Assembly (NCBI GenBank): GCA_945787585.1
Contig: CALZIG010000139.1
Location: 1-7,932, forward strand
DNA length: 7,932 nt
Source of the DNA: an uncultured Gammaproteobacteria bacterium
GTDB lineage: Bacteria > Pseudomonadota > Gammaproteobacteria > SZUA-140
Direction: 5' to 3'
A model generated the notes under the pieces. That model saw nothing but the letters and a program-made list of their open reading frames with translations, was not told where the DNA came from and searched no databases. A program made the translations under genes and the position numbers. Positions 1 to 7,006 of the stretch are shown here, one piece after another; positions within the stretch are counted from its first letter, which is position 1, and every line of letters begins with the position of its first letter.

Positions 1-1
1 A

Positions 2-1267
2 GACCTCGGCAACACGGTGATCGTGGTCGAACATGACGAAGATGCGATCCGTGCGGCCGATCATGTACTCGATATCGGCCCCGGTGCCGGCACCCATGGC
101 GGTGAGATCATCGCGCAGGGCACCCCGGCAGAGATCATGGCCTCTGCTGATTCACTGACGGGTCAGTACCTCACTGGGGTACAGATGATCGACATTCCCA
201 CACACACGGTCCCCAGCGATCCGGCACGACAATTAAAGATCTTTGGTGCCCGCGGCAACAACCTCAAGTCAGTCGATGTCTCTATTCCGATGGGACTCAT
301 GTGCTGCATCACCGGCGTGTCGGGTTCGGGTAAATCGACACTGATCAACGATACGCTTTATAGCCACGCCGCGATGGCGATCAATGAAGGCAGCCATGAC
401 CCCGCGCCGTGTGACAAGATCGAAGGGCTGGATCAGTTCGACAAGGTGATCAACATTGACCAAAGCCCGATCGGTCGCACCCCACGCTCCAACCCAGCGA
501 CCTACACCGGGCTCTTTACACCGATTCGCGAACTCTTTGCCGGTACCCAGGAGGCGCGTTCACGCGGCTACACTCCCGGCCGTTTCAGCTTTAATGTAAA
601 GGGGGGGCGCTGCGAGGCGTGCCAGGGGGACGGCGCGATCAAAATAGAGATGCACTTCCTGCCCGACACCTATGTGCCGTGTGATGTGTGTAAAAACAAG
701 CGCTACAATCGCGAGACGCTTGAGGTGAAATACAAAGGTAAAAATATTCACGAAGTGCTCGCCATGCCGATCGATGAGGCGCATGAATTTTTCAGCGCGG
801 TCCCCGTCATCACCCGTAAACTGAAGACGCTAATCGATGTCGGCCTCTCTTATATTGAACTGGGACAAAATGCGACAACACTCTCCGGCGGTGAGGCGCA
901 GCGTGTCAAACTGTCACGCGAGCTTTCTAAACGTGACACCGGCAAAACCCTCTATATTCTTGATGAACCCACCACCGGGCTGCACTTTCACGACACCAAA
1001 CAACTACTGAAAGTGCTGCATCGTCTGCGTGACCAGGGCAATACGATTGTGGTGATCGAACATAATCTGGATGTGATCAAAACGGCCGACTGGATCATCG
1101 ACCTCGGCCCGGAAGGGGGCGATAAAGGGGGCGTGATTGTCGCCACCGGCACACCCGATGAGGTTGCGAATAACCCGGCATCTGTCACGGGCCCTTTTCT
1201 GAAAGGGATTATGGATCGCCAGACTCAATCGATCGAGAGCACACTAAAGCTTGCGCAGTCCTCTTAA
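2..1267 (+). CDS. uvrA: UvrA, excinuclease ABC subunit A (C-terminal part, 5' end outside window)
   Basis: This is the damage-recognition ATPase of the UvrABC nucleotide excision repair system; it acts as a dimer on DNA in the cytoplasm and loads UvrB. The reading frame is already open at base 2, so the ATG at 17 is internal. The fragment begins at the end of the first ABC domain ([15 protein letters not shown], the H-loop region). It then carries the whole second ABC domain: Walker [10 protein letters not shown] at 314-340, a CxxC...CxxC zinc module (cysteines at 611, 620, 680 and 689), ABC signature [11 protein letters not shown] from 881, Walker B with D-loop [12 protein letters not shown] near 951-990, and H-loop [15 protein letters not shown] near 1050. 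All key residues are present and the similarity to enterobacterial UvrA is very high. It stops with TAA at 1265-1267, overlapping the start of the next gene. About half of the usual ~940 residues is missing only because of the window edge. Confidence 0.98.
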   Translation, partial: DLGNTVIVVEHDEDAIRAADHVLDIGPGAGTHGGEIIAQGTPAEIMASADSLTGQYLTGVQMIDIPTHTVPSDPARQLKIFGARGNNLKSVDVSIPMGLMCCITGVSGSGKSTLINDTLYSHAAMAINEGSHDPAPCDKIEGLDQFDKVINIDQSPIGRTPRSNPATYTGLFTPIRELFAGTQEARSRGYTPGRFSFNVKGGRCEACQGDGAIKIEMHFLPDTYVPCDVCKNKRYNRETLEVKYKGKNIHEVLAMPIDEAHEFFSAVPVITRKLKTLIDVGLSYIELGQNATTLSGGEAQRVKLSRELSKRDTGKTLYILDEPTTGLHFHDTKQLLKVLHRLRDQGNTIVVIEHNLDVIKTADWIIDLGPEGGDKGGVIVATGTPDEVANNPASVTGPFLKGIMDRQTQSIESTLKLAQSS

Positions 1268-2726
1268 CCAGCGCCGTGTAAAATCAGCTGCACAGCACCG
1301 CTGTGCGCTGCTACTCTGGTTCATGCTCTGGCTGCTGTTATGCGTACCTCTCTCACAGGCGATTGAACTGCCGGATATGGGGGATACATCAGAATCGGTG
1401 CTCTCCCTGGCGGAAGAAAACCGCCTCGGTGCGGCCTTCATGCGGAACCTTCGCAGCGCGCTCAGTATCGTCAACGATCCCGAGGTCGAAAGTTACATCA
1501 ACGCACTCGGCGAACGGCTGACCAGCCATAGTGGTAGCCAGCAGCGCTTTACCTTTTTCGTGGTTAATGACACCACCATCAACGCCTTTGCAGGCCCCGG
1601 CGGTTACATCGGAATCAACTTGGGGCTGATCATGACCACCGAGACTGAAAGCGAGCTTGCGTCGGTAGTGGCGCATGAAATATCCCACGTCACACAACGT
1701 CATTTGGCGCGCGCCTTTGAGTCCGCCAAACAGAGCAGCCTGCCGACGGCCGCCGCCATCATCGCCGCCATCATCCTTGCCAGACAGGACTCACAACTCG
1801 GCAGTGCTGCGATTGCCACGGCCCTTGCCAGCAGCACGCAATCACGCATCAACTTCACGCGTCACAATGAACAGGAGGCCGACCGACTGGGGATGGCGCT
1901 ACTCGCCTCCAGCAATTTTGATCCGCAGGGGATGCCCAGTTTCTTTGAACGCCTCTATCGAAACAACCGTGGCAGTGAGAGTCTGGGCCTTGAATTTCTA
2001 CGTACCCATCCGCTGTCACTCTCGCGTGTTTCGGACACTCGCAACCGCGCTACGCAATATCCTCCGGCGACAAAGCTGGATTCAACAAACTATCTGCTGA
2101 TCAAAACCAAGTTACAGGTACTCAGTAGTGATGACAGTGTTAAAAGTGTTACCCACTTCAAACAGCAGCTGGACAATAGCACTGCGAAACAACAGGCGAT
2201 CGCGCGCTACGGTTATGCATTGAGTCTTGCCAAGGCGGGCAGGTATGATCAGGCCAGGGAGCAGATTGAAACACTGATCAAACAGTCGCCAGAACGCATT
2301 CACTACCAGGTCGCGGCCGCCAACATCGCCTACTCTGCGGGCGATCTCGAACGTGCTGCAATGATCTGCGAGATGAATCTGGAAGTTTTCCCTCACCACC
2401 ATGCACTCACAACACTCTATAGTGTGATACTCATTAAACAGGGAAATTCAACCAGGGCTAGCGCACTGTTAAACGCACATATCAGGAGGCACCCCGCCAA
2501 CCCCATGCTGTATCAGCTATTGGCACAGGCTGAACATCTGAATAACAGGCTACCCGCTTCACATGAGGCGCTGGCGGAACACTATTTCCTGATGGGTTCA
2601 ATTCATGGGGGGGTAGAGCAACTCGACATCGCGCTGGCACTACTAAAGGAGACAAAGCCTTCAGCGACAGCACGTATCAACGTTAGAAAAGAACAGATGA
2701 AGCAGGAACAGGAAATGTTGGAATAG
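1251..2726 (+). CDS. bepA: BepA/YfgC-like periplasmic M48 metalloprotease with TPR domain
   Basis: BepA is a periplasmic zinc protease and chaperone that promotes assembly of beta-barrel outer-membrane proteins such as LptD and degrades stalled ones. The 491-residue product matches the family length (487 in E. coli). Residues 1-37 look like a signal peptide: basic n-region, hydrophobic stretch [14 protein letters not shown], then likely cleavage after SQA before the family-typical IELPDMG. The zinc site is HEISH at 142-146 with the third ligand in EQEAD at 207-211. The THP at 252-254 corresponds to the regulatory histidine (His246) of E. coli BepA. TPR-like helices fill roughly 313-480. The start is TTG at 1251, inside the uvrA 3' end (17-base overlap). 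The only in-frame ATG nearby, at 1323, would remove the basic n-region and cut the signal peptide, so TTG is preferred. The Shine-Dalgarno is weak (GAGAG near 1235). The overlap suggests co-transcription with uvrA. Confidence 0.93.
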   Translation: MRSPLNQRRVKSAAQHRCALLLWFMLWLLLCVPLSQAIELPDMGDTSESVLSLAEENRLGAAFMRNLRSALSIVNDPEVESYINALGERLTSHSGSQQRFTFFVVNDTTINAFAGPGGYIGINLGLIMTTETESELASVVAHEISHVTQRHLARAFESAKQSSLPTAAAIIAAIILARQDSQLGSAAIATALASSTQSRINFTRHNEQEADRLGMALLASSNFDPQGMPSFFERLYRNNRGSESLGLEFLRTHPLSLSRVSDTRNRATQYPPATKLDSTNYLLIKTKLQVLSSDDSVKSVTHFKQQLDNSTAKQQAIARYGYALSLAKAGRYDQAREQIETLIKQSPERIHYQVAAANIAYSAGDLERAAMICEMNLEVFPHHHALTTLYSVILIKQGNSTRASALLNAHIRRHPANPMLYQLLAQAEHLNNRLPASHEALAEHYFLMGSIHGGVEQLDIALALLKETKPSATARINVRKEQMKQEQEMLE

Positions 2727-2788
2727 TACTTGCTCTCATTAAACTAAACTTGGCTCTCTTGCATTAGTAAAGTCACTAAAATATCAGG

Positions 2789-2866
2789 CTACCAGCCCCA
2801 GCCGCCGGAGTTATTCGATCCGCCTGCGGAGTTACCGCCATCGCAGTAGTCAGCGCCGCCAGAACC
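2789..2866 (-). other. In-frame continuation of the glycine-rich protein beyond an amber codon
   Basis: After TAG (2867-2869) the frame continues for 25 codons with the same glycine/serine/asparagine composition, reading GSGGADYCDGGN and then SAGGSNNSGGWGW, before a second TAG at 2789-2791. Composition continuing unchanged through the stop suggests this is the true C-terminus, cut off by a recent nonsense mutation (for example CAG to TAG). Translational readthrough is the alternative. No function can be assigned. Confidence 0.6.
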
Positions 2867-3628
2867 CTACCCACCAAACCCATCACTACTATTTAGATTT
2901 TGCTCGGGGTCACAAAATGCCGCCCAATTGATGCCGTTCAGATTAAAGCCATCACCATCGGCATAGCTGTAGTTACCTAAGCTATAGGAAAAACGTCCGC
3001 CGTGGATCTCAGATTTCTGCACATCGGTTGCGAAATCAAAATTCTCAGCGATAAACGCTGTGTCCGGCGGCTGCCCAATGAATTCAGTAGTAATCGTAAT
3101 ATCAGAGGGTGTTGTGCTGTCCTGATAGCTGATCGCGCTCATATCAGCAATAAACGTACTTACCAGACCACCATCATTTACGATTGAGGTAATTACCGGC
3201 TTGGCATTTAACTTATCTTTCAAAAACTCATAGAGGCTTTCTACATCTCGAACGCGCTGCCGCATAATGACTCGGGTTGGGTTAGCGTCACCGGTCCCAG
3301 AACCAAATGGACTATTCATACTAGTGTTACAACATTCACCACTTTGAATGTAGACATCCTGCGCAAAATCATCATCCGGGGTACCGATTAGCTGATGAAC
3401 ATAACCGCCCAAATTTTCCTGCAGAAAAAAGGTTTGATCGTTCTGGTTACCAACATTACCGTCACCACCAAAGCCACCACCACCCCAGCCAAAACTACCG
3501 TCACTATTGGTATCCGGTAAAAAGTCGAGGATAAAGTTAGGTTCAGTCGTACCACCACCGCCACCGCCGAAGCTAAACACCGAACCTGATGTCAGTGGCA
3601 ACGCCCCAGCGCCACATATCACGATCAA
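2867..3628 (-). CDS. Glycine-rich exported hypothetical protein, probably a decaying gene
   Basis: I do not recognise the family. The frame encodes a hydrophobic N-terminus (LLIVICGAGALPLTSG), then glycine runs FGGGGGGTTEP and GWGGGGFGGDG, then a mixed acidic and hydroxylated region (residues ~90-235) with a charged helix-like stretch RQRVRDVESLYEFLKDKL, and ends DGFGG before a TAG. The composition and N-terminus suggest a secreted or surface protein. There is no ATG: the first usable codon is TTG at 3626-3628. Six codons upstream an ATA (3644-3646) sits exactly where an ATG would give a signal peptide starting MKNIRLLIVI, so the original start was probably ATG mutated to ATA. No Shine-Dalgarno is visible at either site. 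Beyond the TAG the same frame stays open and glycine-rich to 2789. It lies immediately downstream of a truncated carbamoyltransferase on the same strand. It may be untranslated today. Confidence 0.55.
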   Translation of the reverse strand: MIVICGAGALPLTSGSVFSFGGGGGGTTEPNFILDFLPDTNSDGSFGWGGGGFGGDGNVGNQNDQTFFLQENLGGYVHQLIGTPDDDFAQDVYIQSGECCNTSMNSPFGSGTGDANPTRVIMRQRVRDVESLYEFLKDKLNAKPVITSIVNDGGLVSTFIADMSAISYQDSTTPSDITITTEFIGQPPDTAFIAENFDFATDVQKSEIHGGRFSYSLGNYSYADGDGFNLNGINWAAFCDPEQNLNSSDGFGG

Positions 3629-3650
3629 TAAGCGAATGTTTTTTATATTA

Positions 3651-4226
3651 TTAGGTGAATACCGAATAGAGCAGGCCGAGCGAATGGGGAAAGTGAATCT
3701 CTTTTAGCGGCGTAATAGTGCCGCCCTAACCAAGCATCACTGAGGGTGTGGCCCATTCGCCCACACCATCCATAATCAGTATCAAAGCCTTCTCAAAGGG
3801 CGAGGGATAAAATGCAGAAGCGGCATACGATAGATGATGCTCAGTGAGTAATAGTTTTTCTTCGGTAAATTCCGGTGCAAGCATTTGCAACTCATACACC
3901 AGTATACCCTTCTGGAATAACTTCTCTTTCAACCATACTGGCATTGCAGTCACAAAGGAGCGAAAACCCATCGGGGCAAAGGCATGGTAAGTTTTCAGCA
4001 GGCGCTCGAACTTCAGGAACGGCTTGTCGTAAAAGATGACATTATCGACTTCATTGAGTGTCAGGCCTGCCTCGTCAAGGCAGTACTGAATCGCCGCTAA
4101 CGGAAAGCCTGCATAGTGTTTCTCTCGGCAAAAATGCTATTCCTGCGCTGCGGCAACGATCACACCATCGTTGATCAGCGCCGCAGCATTATCGTGATAA
4201 TAGGCAGAAATGCCCAGTATCCACAT
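3651..4226 (-). pseudogene. NodU/CmcH-family carbamoyltransferase, N-terminal remnant with in-frame stops
   Basis: The family transfers a carbamoyl group from carbamoyl phosphate, through an adenylated intermediate, to hydroxyl groups of sugars or natural products; intact members have about 580-610 residues. Starting at ATG 4224-4226 the frame reads MWILGISAYYHDNAAALI, then AAAQE, then TAG (4137-4139) where the family has ERF. It resumes with KHYAGFP, FYDKPFLKFERLL and FRSFVTAMPVWLKEKLF, the metal-site region TEHHLSYAASAFYPSPFEKA, and MDGVGEWATPSVMLG. A second TAG follows at 3726-3728, then LKEIHFPHSLGLLYSVFT, where similarity ends at two adjacent TAA codons (3648-3653). About 190 codons remain. 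The second histidine of the HHLSHAAS metal motif is Tyr (3825-3827). The gene follows the DUF5989 remnant by one base (TGA-G-ATG), so it was part of an operon with it and sxtJ. Loss of function is near certain. Confidence 0.9.
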
Positions 4227-4227
4227 C

Positions 4228-4376
4228 TCAGAAAACCGTATAAATAAAAGGAGCCAGCGCACTGCCCTGTACAAATACAATCAGCCCACCCAACAATAGC
4301 AACACAAAGATCACTGGCAGTAACCAGAACTTTTTACGGGCCTTCCTGAAGCCCAGAGCTCACACAGAAATCACAT
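4228..4376 (-). pseudogene. DUF5989-type small membrane protein, broken by an immediate stop and a frameshift
   Basis: DUF5989 proteins are single-helix membrane proteins of about 50 residues, typically encoded between an SxtJ protein and a carbamoyltransferase; their function is unknown. The start ATG (4374-4376) shares one base with the sxtJ stop (TGATG). Codon 2 is TGA (4371-4373). The same frame then gives FLCELWA, and one base later (shift near 4350) the adjacent frame gives FRKARKKFWLLP, a hydrophobic helix VIFVLLLLGGLIVFV, and the family-typical ending GSALAPFIYTVF with TGA at 4228-4230. One missing T after GCT (4350-4352) would restore the frame. The match to the family pattern over the joined frames is strong, so this is a decayed copy rather than chance. 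It is too short and too broken for ordinary ORF calling. Confidence 0.83.
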
Positions 4377-4762
4377 CAATACTGATCCCGAAAGGATTTA
4401 GATGAAGGCACATCAGCCCGTTTATGCCAGTAGCTATCACACGTCTCACGCCGCAATTTCAACTGATCACGATGTAACAGACGAAACAATAGCGCCATCG
4501 GCGTAATCAACACAAAAAAGACCACGGCTAACAGTAACCAGGTGCTAAGTGTTCCCAGCAGGTGACCCAGCGGCATCCAGACCTTTAATACAGGTTTAAA
4601 AATGGCGGGCAAGCATAGCGCGGCCATAATGATGGCAGCAGCAATGGAGAGTAGCCACCAAACCGGCAATGCCCTTTCGATGAGCGGCCACAACGCAATC
4701 ATACCAATGATAATACCCAATACGGTACCGAACTGTTTTTCCTGCCTATAATTGCCTGTCAT
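4376..4762 (-). CDS. SxtJ-family small membrane protein
   Basis: The predicted product has 128 residues, normal for SxtJ-like membrane proteins, which occur beside carbamoyltransferases (the name comes from saxitoxin clusters) and have no established biochemical role. Hydrophobic segments lie at about 11-28 (FGTVLGIIIGMIALWPLI), 34-52 and 72-96. They are followed by a cytoplasm-like basic tail, RLLHRDQLKLRRE, then SYWHKRAD and the C-terminal SFRDQY, which matches the family's SYW...RQF-type ending. I choose ATG at 4760-4762 because of family length and the Shine-Dalgarno 10 bases upstream. The frame is open back to GTG at 4841-4843, which would add 27 residues without an obvious membrane segment. 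It overlaps the DUF5989 start by one base. No lesion is visible, although both downstream operon partners are pseudogenes. It is divergent from the GDSL hydrolase. Confidence 0.82.
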   Translation of the reverse strand: MTGNYRQEKQFGTVLGIIIGMIALWPLIERALPVWWLLSIAAAIIMAALCLPAIFKPVLKVWMPLGHLLGTLSTWLLLAVVFFVLITPMALLFRLLHRDQLKLRRETCDSYWHKRADVPSSKSFRDQY

Positions 4763-4768
4763 GTAAAA

Positions 4769-4780
4769 CTCACTCACCTT
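4769..4780 (-). promoter_or_regulatory. Ribosome binding site deciding the sxtJ start
   Basis: Read on the minus strand this is AAGGTGAGTGAG, followed by TTTTAC and ATG. The purine-rich core sits 6-10 bases before ATG 4760-4762. It supports this start over the upstream GTG at 4841-4843. Confidence 0.6.
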
Positions 4781-4974
4781 ACTTATGGCCTTATCGCCTT
4801 TCACAGATAATAAATAAATCCCATTAACCGTACCAGAAACCACACAGCTTACCTAATCGATATCGGTAGATTAACGTCTCCCTTGAGCTTCTGAAACCAC
4901 GCTTCAACTCATGTAACCTCAATATTCAAATATGCTATCCTCTATTTCAACATAATGAACATTATTGAACACAC
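4781..4974. promoter_or_regulatory. Divergent intergenic region between sxtJ and the GDSL hydrolase
   Basis: This AT-rich region must contain the outward promoters of both genes. On the plus strand a possible extended -10, TGCTATCCT, lies at 4933-4941, with no good -35 at 17 bases upstream. Transcription from it would leave a leader of roughly 25-30 bases. TTCAA-type motifs recur at 4903, 4925 and 4946, with the inverted TTGAA at 4965, about two helical turns apart. No convincing minus-strand promoter could be picked by eye. Confidence 0.4.
4946..4969. repeat. Imperfect inverted repeat just upstream of the hydrolase start
   Basis: The inner arms ATAATG (4952-4957) and CATTAT (4960-4965) flank AA. 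Outer arms TTCAA (4946-4950) and TTGAA (4965-4969) extend the dyad with a shift of register, because the left side has extra bases. It lies 5 bases before the ATG at 4975, where a Shine-Dalgarno would be expected but is absent. It could be an operator or a leader hairpin, or a chance product of AT-rich sequence. Confidence 0.35.
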
Positions 4975-6903
4975 ATGTCACAGGCGATAAGTAAAAACAG
5001 GCTACTCATATTCCGCCTCTTGATGCTCTCTTTTCCACTGCTCTTCTTTGTACTGCTGGAGAGCAGCCTGCGCTATTTTGATTATGGCAAAAACCTCGAT
5101 CTATTTGTGCCAGTGCCAGCAGAATACGGCGACGCCAACTATCTGCGTGCCAACCCGGCTGTGGCTAGCCGTTATTTCTCTAAAGTCGGGCGCACCCCAC
5201 TTCCTGCCCATGAACTATTTTTAAAAGAAAAACCAGCCAATAGTTATCGTATCTTTGTGATGGGCGGCTCGACCGTTGCTGGCTGGCCCTACCCTAACAA
5301 TGTGATGTTTACTCGCATTCTTCGCCAGCGCCTCTCGGGCGCATTTCCACAGAGCCATATTGAGGTGATTAACACAGGCATTGCGGCCATTAATAGTTTT
5401 GCGCTACTGGGCTTTACCGACGAGATCCTTGCGCAACAGCCCGATGCGGTACTGATCTATGCCGGACACAATGAATTTTATGGCGCATTAGGGGCTGCTT
5501 CAACAGAGTCACTGGGAAAAGAACGCTGGATTGTTAACACCTATCTATCACTACTGCATTTCAAAACGATGCAATGGCTACACGATGCTGGTCTACAGAT
5601 CACGGCATCATTGAACAAAGAGACCATCGATTTCGGCACCTACACCACCCTGATGGGACGCATGATCGGTGAACAACGTGTACTTTATAATGACGACACC
5701 TACCTCAAAGCGAGAGAAAATTATCAGGCAAACTTACACGATATTTTGCAACGTCTGAGTGATAAAAAAGTCCCTGCCGTGCTCAGTGAGCTGATCAGCA
5801 ATGTGCGTGACCATATCCCTTTCATCTCAGTCGACACCGCTCAATACCCGAGTGCCGATGCCATCTATGCACAGGCACAACAACTCGAAAGTGATCATAA
5901 ATATGCGCGCGCACGCGCTGAATACTATCGCGCAAAGGATTTAGATGCGTTACGTTTCCGCGCCTCCGAGGATTTTAATGCGTCCATCCTCCAGGTTGCC
6001 GCGGACTTTGCTACCCCCGTTGTCCCGATTAAAAGCTATTTTGAGCAGGCGTCACCGCAGGGACTGGTCGGAAACAACTTGACCCTTGAGCATCTCCACC
6101 CCAACGTAGAGGGATACCATCTGTTGGCAGATGGTTTTTTTAACACGCTGCGTGAACAAAAATTTATCAGCAGTGACTGCAACGAGTCCAACATTCATCC
6201 GGCGGAGTACTATCTGGAACAGTGGCCGACCACTGCGCTAGATCGTGCCCTGGGAAAATTGCGCATTATCGGCCTAATGGACAACTGCCCATTTACACCA
6301 CTGGATAACCCCAGCCATGCACTGGAACAGTATCAGCCTGCCAACAAAACCGAGGCTTTAGCATTGCAGGTAAAAAAAGGTGAGATCAGCTTTCGACAGG
6401 CGCACGTTGAACTCGCAAGGCAATATGCAAAAGCAGGCGAACCCAATAAGGCGTTACGTGAATATCTAACACTCATCAGCGCAGAACCTTTCAGAGCGGA
6501 GCACTATCTCTTTGCCGTCAAAGAGATGCTTAATATTCGCGAATATAAAACAGCACTAATGCTGCTCCATGGCTCTCTTAAATTCAAGAAAACACTGATC
6601 GGGCATAAATGGCTCGGCCAGACATTACTCGCGCTGCGCAATCCAAAAGAAGCACTCACCCACCTCGAGCTCACACAAAAAGGGGTGCCTAACGATCCAC
6701 AAGTCTACTACTTCACCGGCATCGAAAATGTCGCGGCCGCTCAACAGGAAGCAGCACACAACACCTTGTCACTCCTGACTGCGCTCAGCCCTGAGTATCC
6801 GGGAATCGAAAAACTGACTAAAATGATTGAAACACGATGGCCACAGCGGGAATCCACAGAGAACAGTAACGCACAGTATGTAAAAATATATTACCCGTCA
6901 TGA
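4975..6903 (+). CDS. Membrane-anchored SGNH/GDSL hydrolase with C-terminal TPR region
   Basis: The 642-residue product has one N-terminal membrane segment (about 10-28, LLIFRLLMLSFPLLFFVLL) after a short basic head, so it is probably anchored in the inner membrane with the enzyme in the periplasm. SGNH motifs appear in order: FVMGGSTVAG with nucleophile Ser99; NTGIAAINSF as the Gly block; IYAGHNEFYG at 162-170 with Asn166; and EHLHPNVEGY with catalytic His375. The position before it in the DxxH motif is Glu372, as I recall is usual in this subgroup. Residues about 475-615 are helical repeats of TPR type (AREYAKAG-like and KALREYLTLI units), suited to binding a partner. Relatives occur next to sxtJ and carbamoyltransferase genes and are thought to act as esterases or acyltransferases on envelope or glycan substrates; the substrate is unknown. 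No Shine-Dalgarno is visible before the ATG. The frame is intact, unlike the divergent operon. Confidence 0.88.
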   Translation: MSQAISKNRLLIFRLLMLSFPLLFFVLLESSLRYFDYGKNLDLFVPVPAEYGDANYLRANPAVASRYFSKVGRTPLPAHELFLKEKPANSYRIFVMGGSTVAGWPYPNNVMFTRILRQRLSGAFPQSHIEVINTGIAAINSFALLGFTDEILAQQPDAVLIYAGHNEFYGALGAASTESLGKERWIVNTYLSLLHFKTMQWLHDAGLQITASLNKETIDFGTYTTLMGRMIGEQRVLYNDDTYLKARENYQANLHDILQRLSDKKVPAVLSELISNVRDHIPFISVDTAQYPSADAIYAQAQQLESDHKYARARAEYYRAKDLDALRFRASEDFNASILQVAADFATPVVPIKSYFEQASPQGLVGNNLTLEHLHPNVEGYHLLADGFFNTLREQKFISSDCNESNIHPAEYYLEQWPTTALDRALGKLRIIGLMDNCPFTPLDNPSHALEQYQPANKTEALALQVKKGEISFRQAHVELARQYAKAGEPNKALREYLTLISAEPFRAEHYLFAVKEMLNIREYKTALMLLHGSLKFKKTLIGHKWLGQTLLALRNPKEALTHLELTQKGVPNDPQVYYFTGIENVAAAQQEAAHNTLSLLTALSPEYPGIEKLTKMIETRWPQRESTENSNAQYVKIYYPS

Positions 6904-7006
6904 AACAATCTATCACTCATACTTAATCATGCAACGCTGATATTGTTACATTAAATTTAAAGGCTGTATAAACTCCACTCACGTTCAGGTGCTAACAAAA
7001 GAAGCA
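6904..7006. other. Short gap between hydrolase and phosphoesterase
   Basis: These 103 AT-rich bases have no recognisable gene or strong terminator. AACAAT at 6904-6909 and ATTGTT at 6942-6947 could pair only across a long loop. The sequence just before the next ATG is purine-rich (AAAAGAAG), a weak ribosome binding site placed very close. Confidence 0.4.

Noticed and set aside
1675..2100. Alternative plus-strand frame of 141 codons inside bepA
   Set aside because: It overlaps the zinc-protease domain in another frame and has an implausible composition.
2766..2781. Possible hairpin TTAGT-AAAGTC-ACTAA after bepA as a terminator
   Set aside because: It is only a 5-bp AT-rich stem with no T-run on the appropriate side, too weak to call.
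3002..3187. Plus-strand frame of 61 codons within the glycine-rich gene
   Set aside because: It is antisense to a longer frame with coherent composition and has no ribosome binding site or recognisable similarity.
3470..3570. CCACCACCGCCACC-type repeats as a tandem repeat array
   Set aside because: This is simply the codon pattern of glycine runs, with no regular unit beyond the triplet and no array structure.
3507..3707. Plus-strand frame with a proline run (PPPPPPK)
   Set aside because: The prolines are the complement of the glycine codons on the opposite strand, so this is a shadow frame.
4763..4843. 27-residue N-terminal extension of SxtJ from GTG
   Set aside because: The family length and the good ribosome binding site at 4769-4780 favour ATG 4762, although the frame is open and codon-like.
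4824..4922. Minus-strand 32-codon frame from TTG, rich in Arg (RLHELKRGFRSSRE...)
   Set aside because: It has no ATG, no properly spaced Shine-Dalgarno and no known similarity, and it overlaps the region needed for divergent promoters. Probably chance.
2727..4974. Insertion sequence or other mobile element causing the gene disruption
   Set aside because: I saw no transposase frame, no terminal inverted repeats and no target duplications. Point lesions plus a deletion explain the region.
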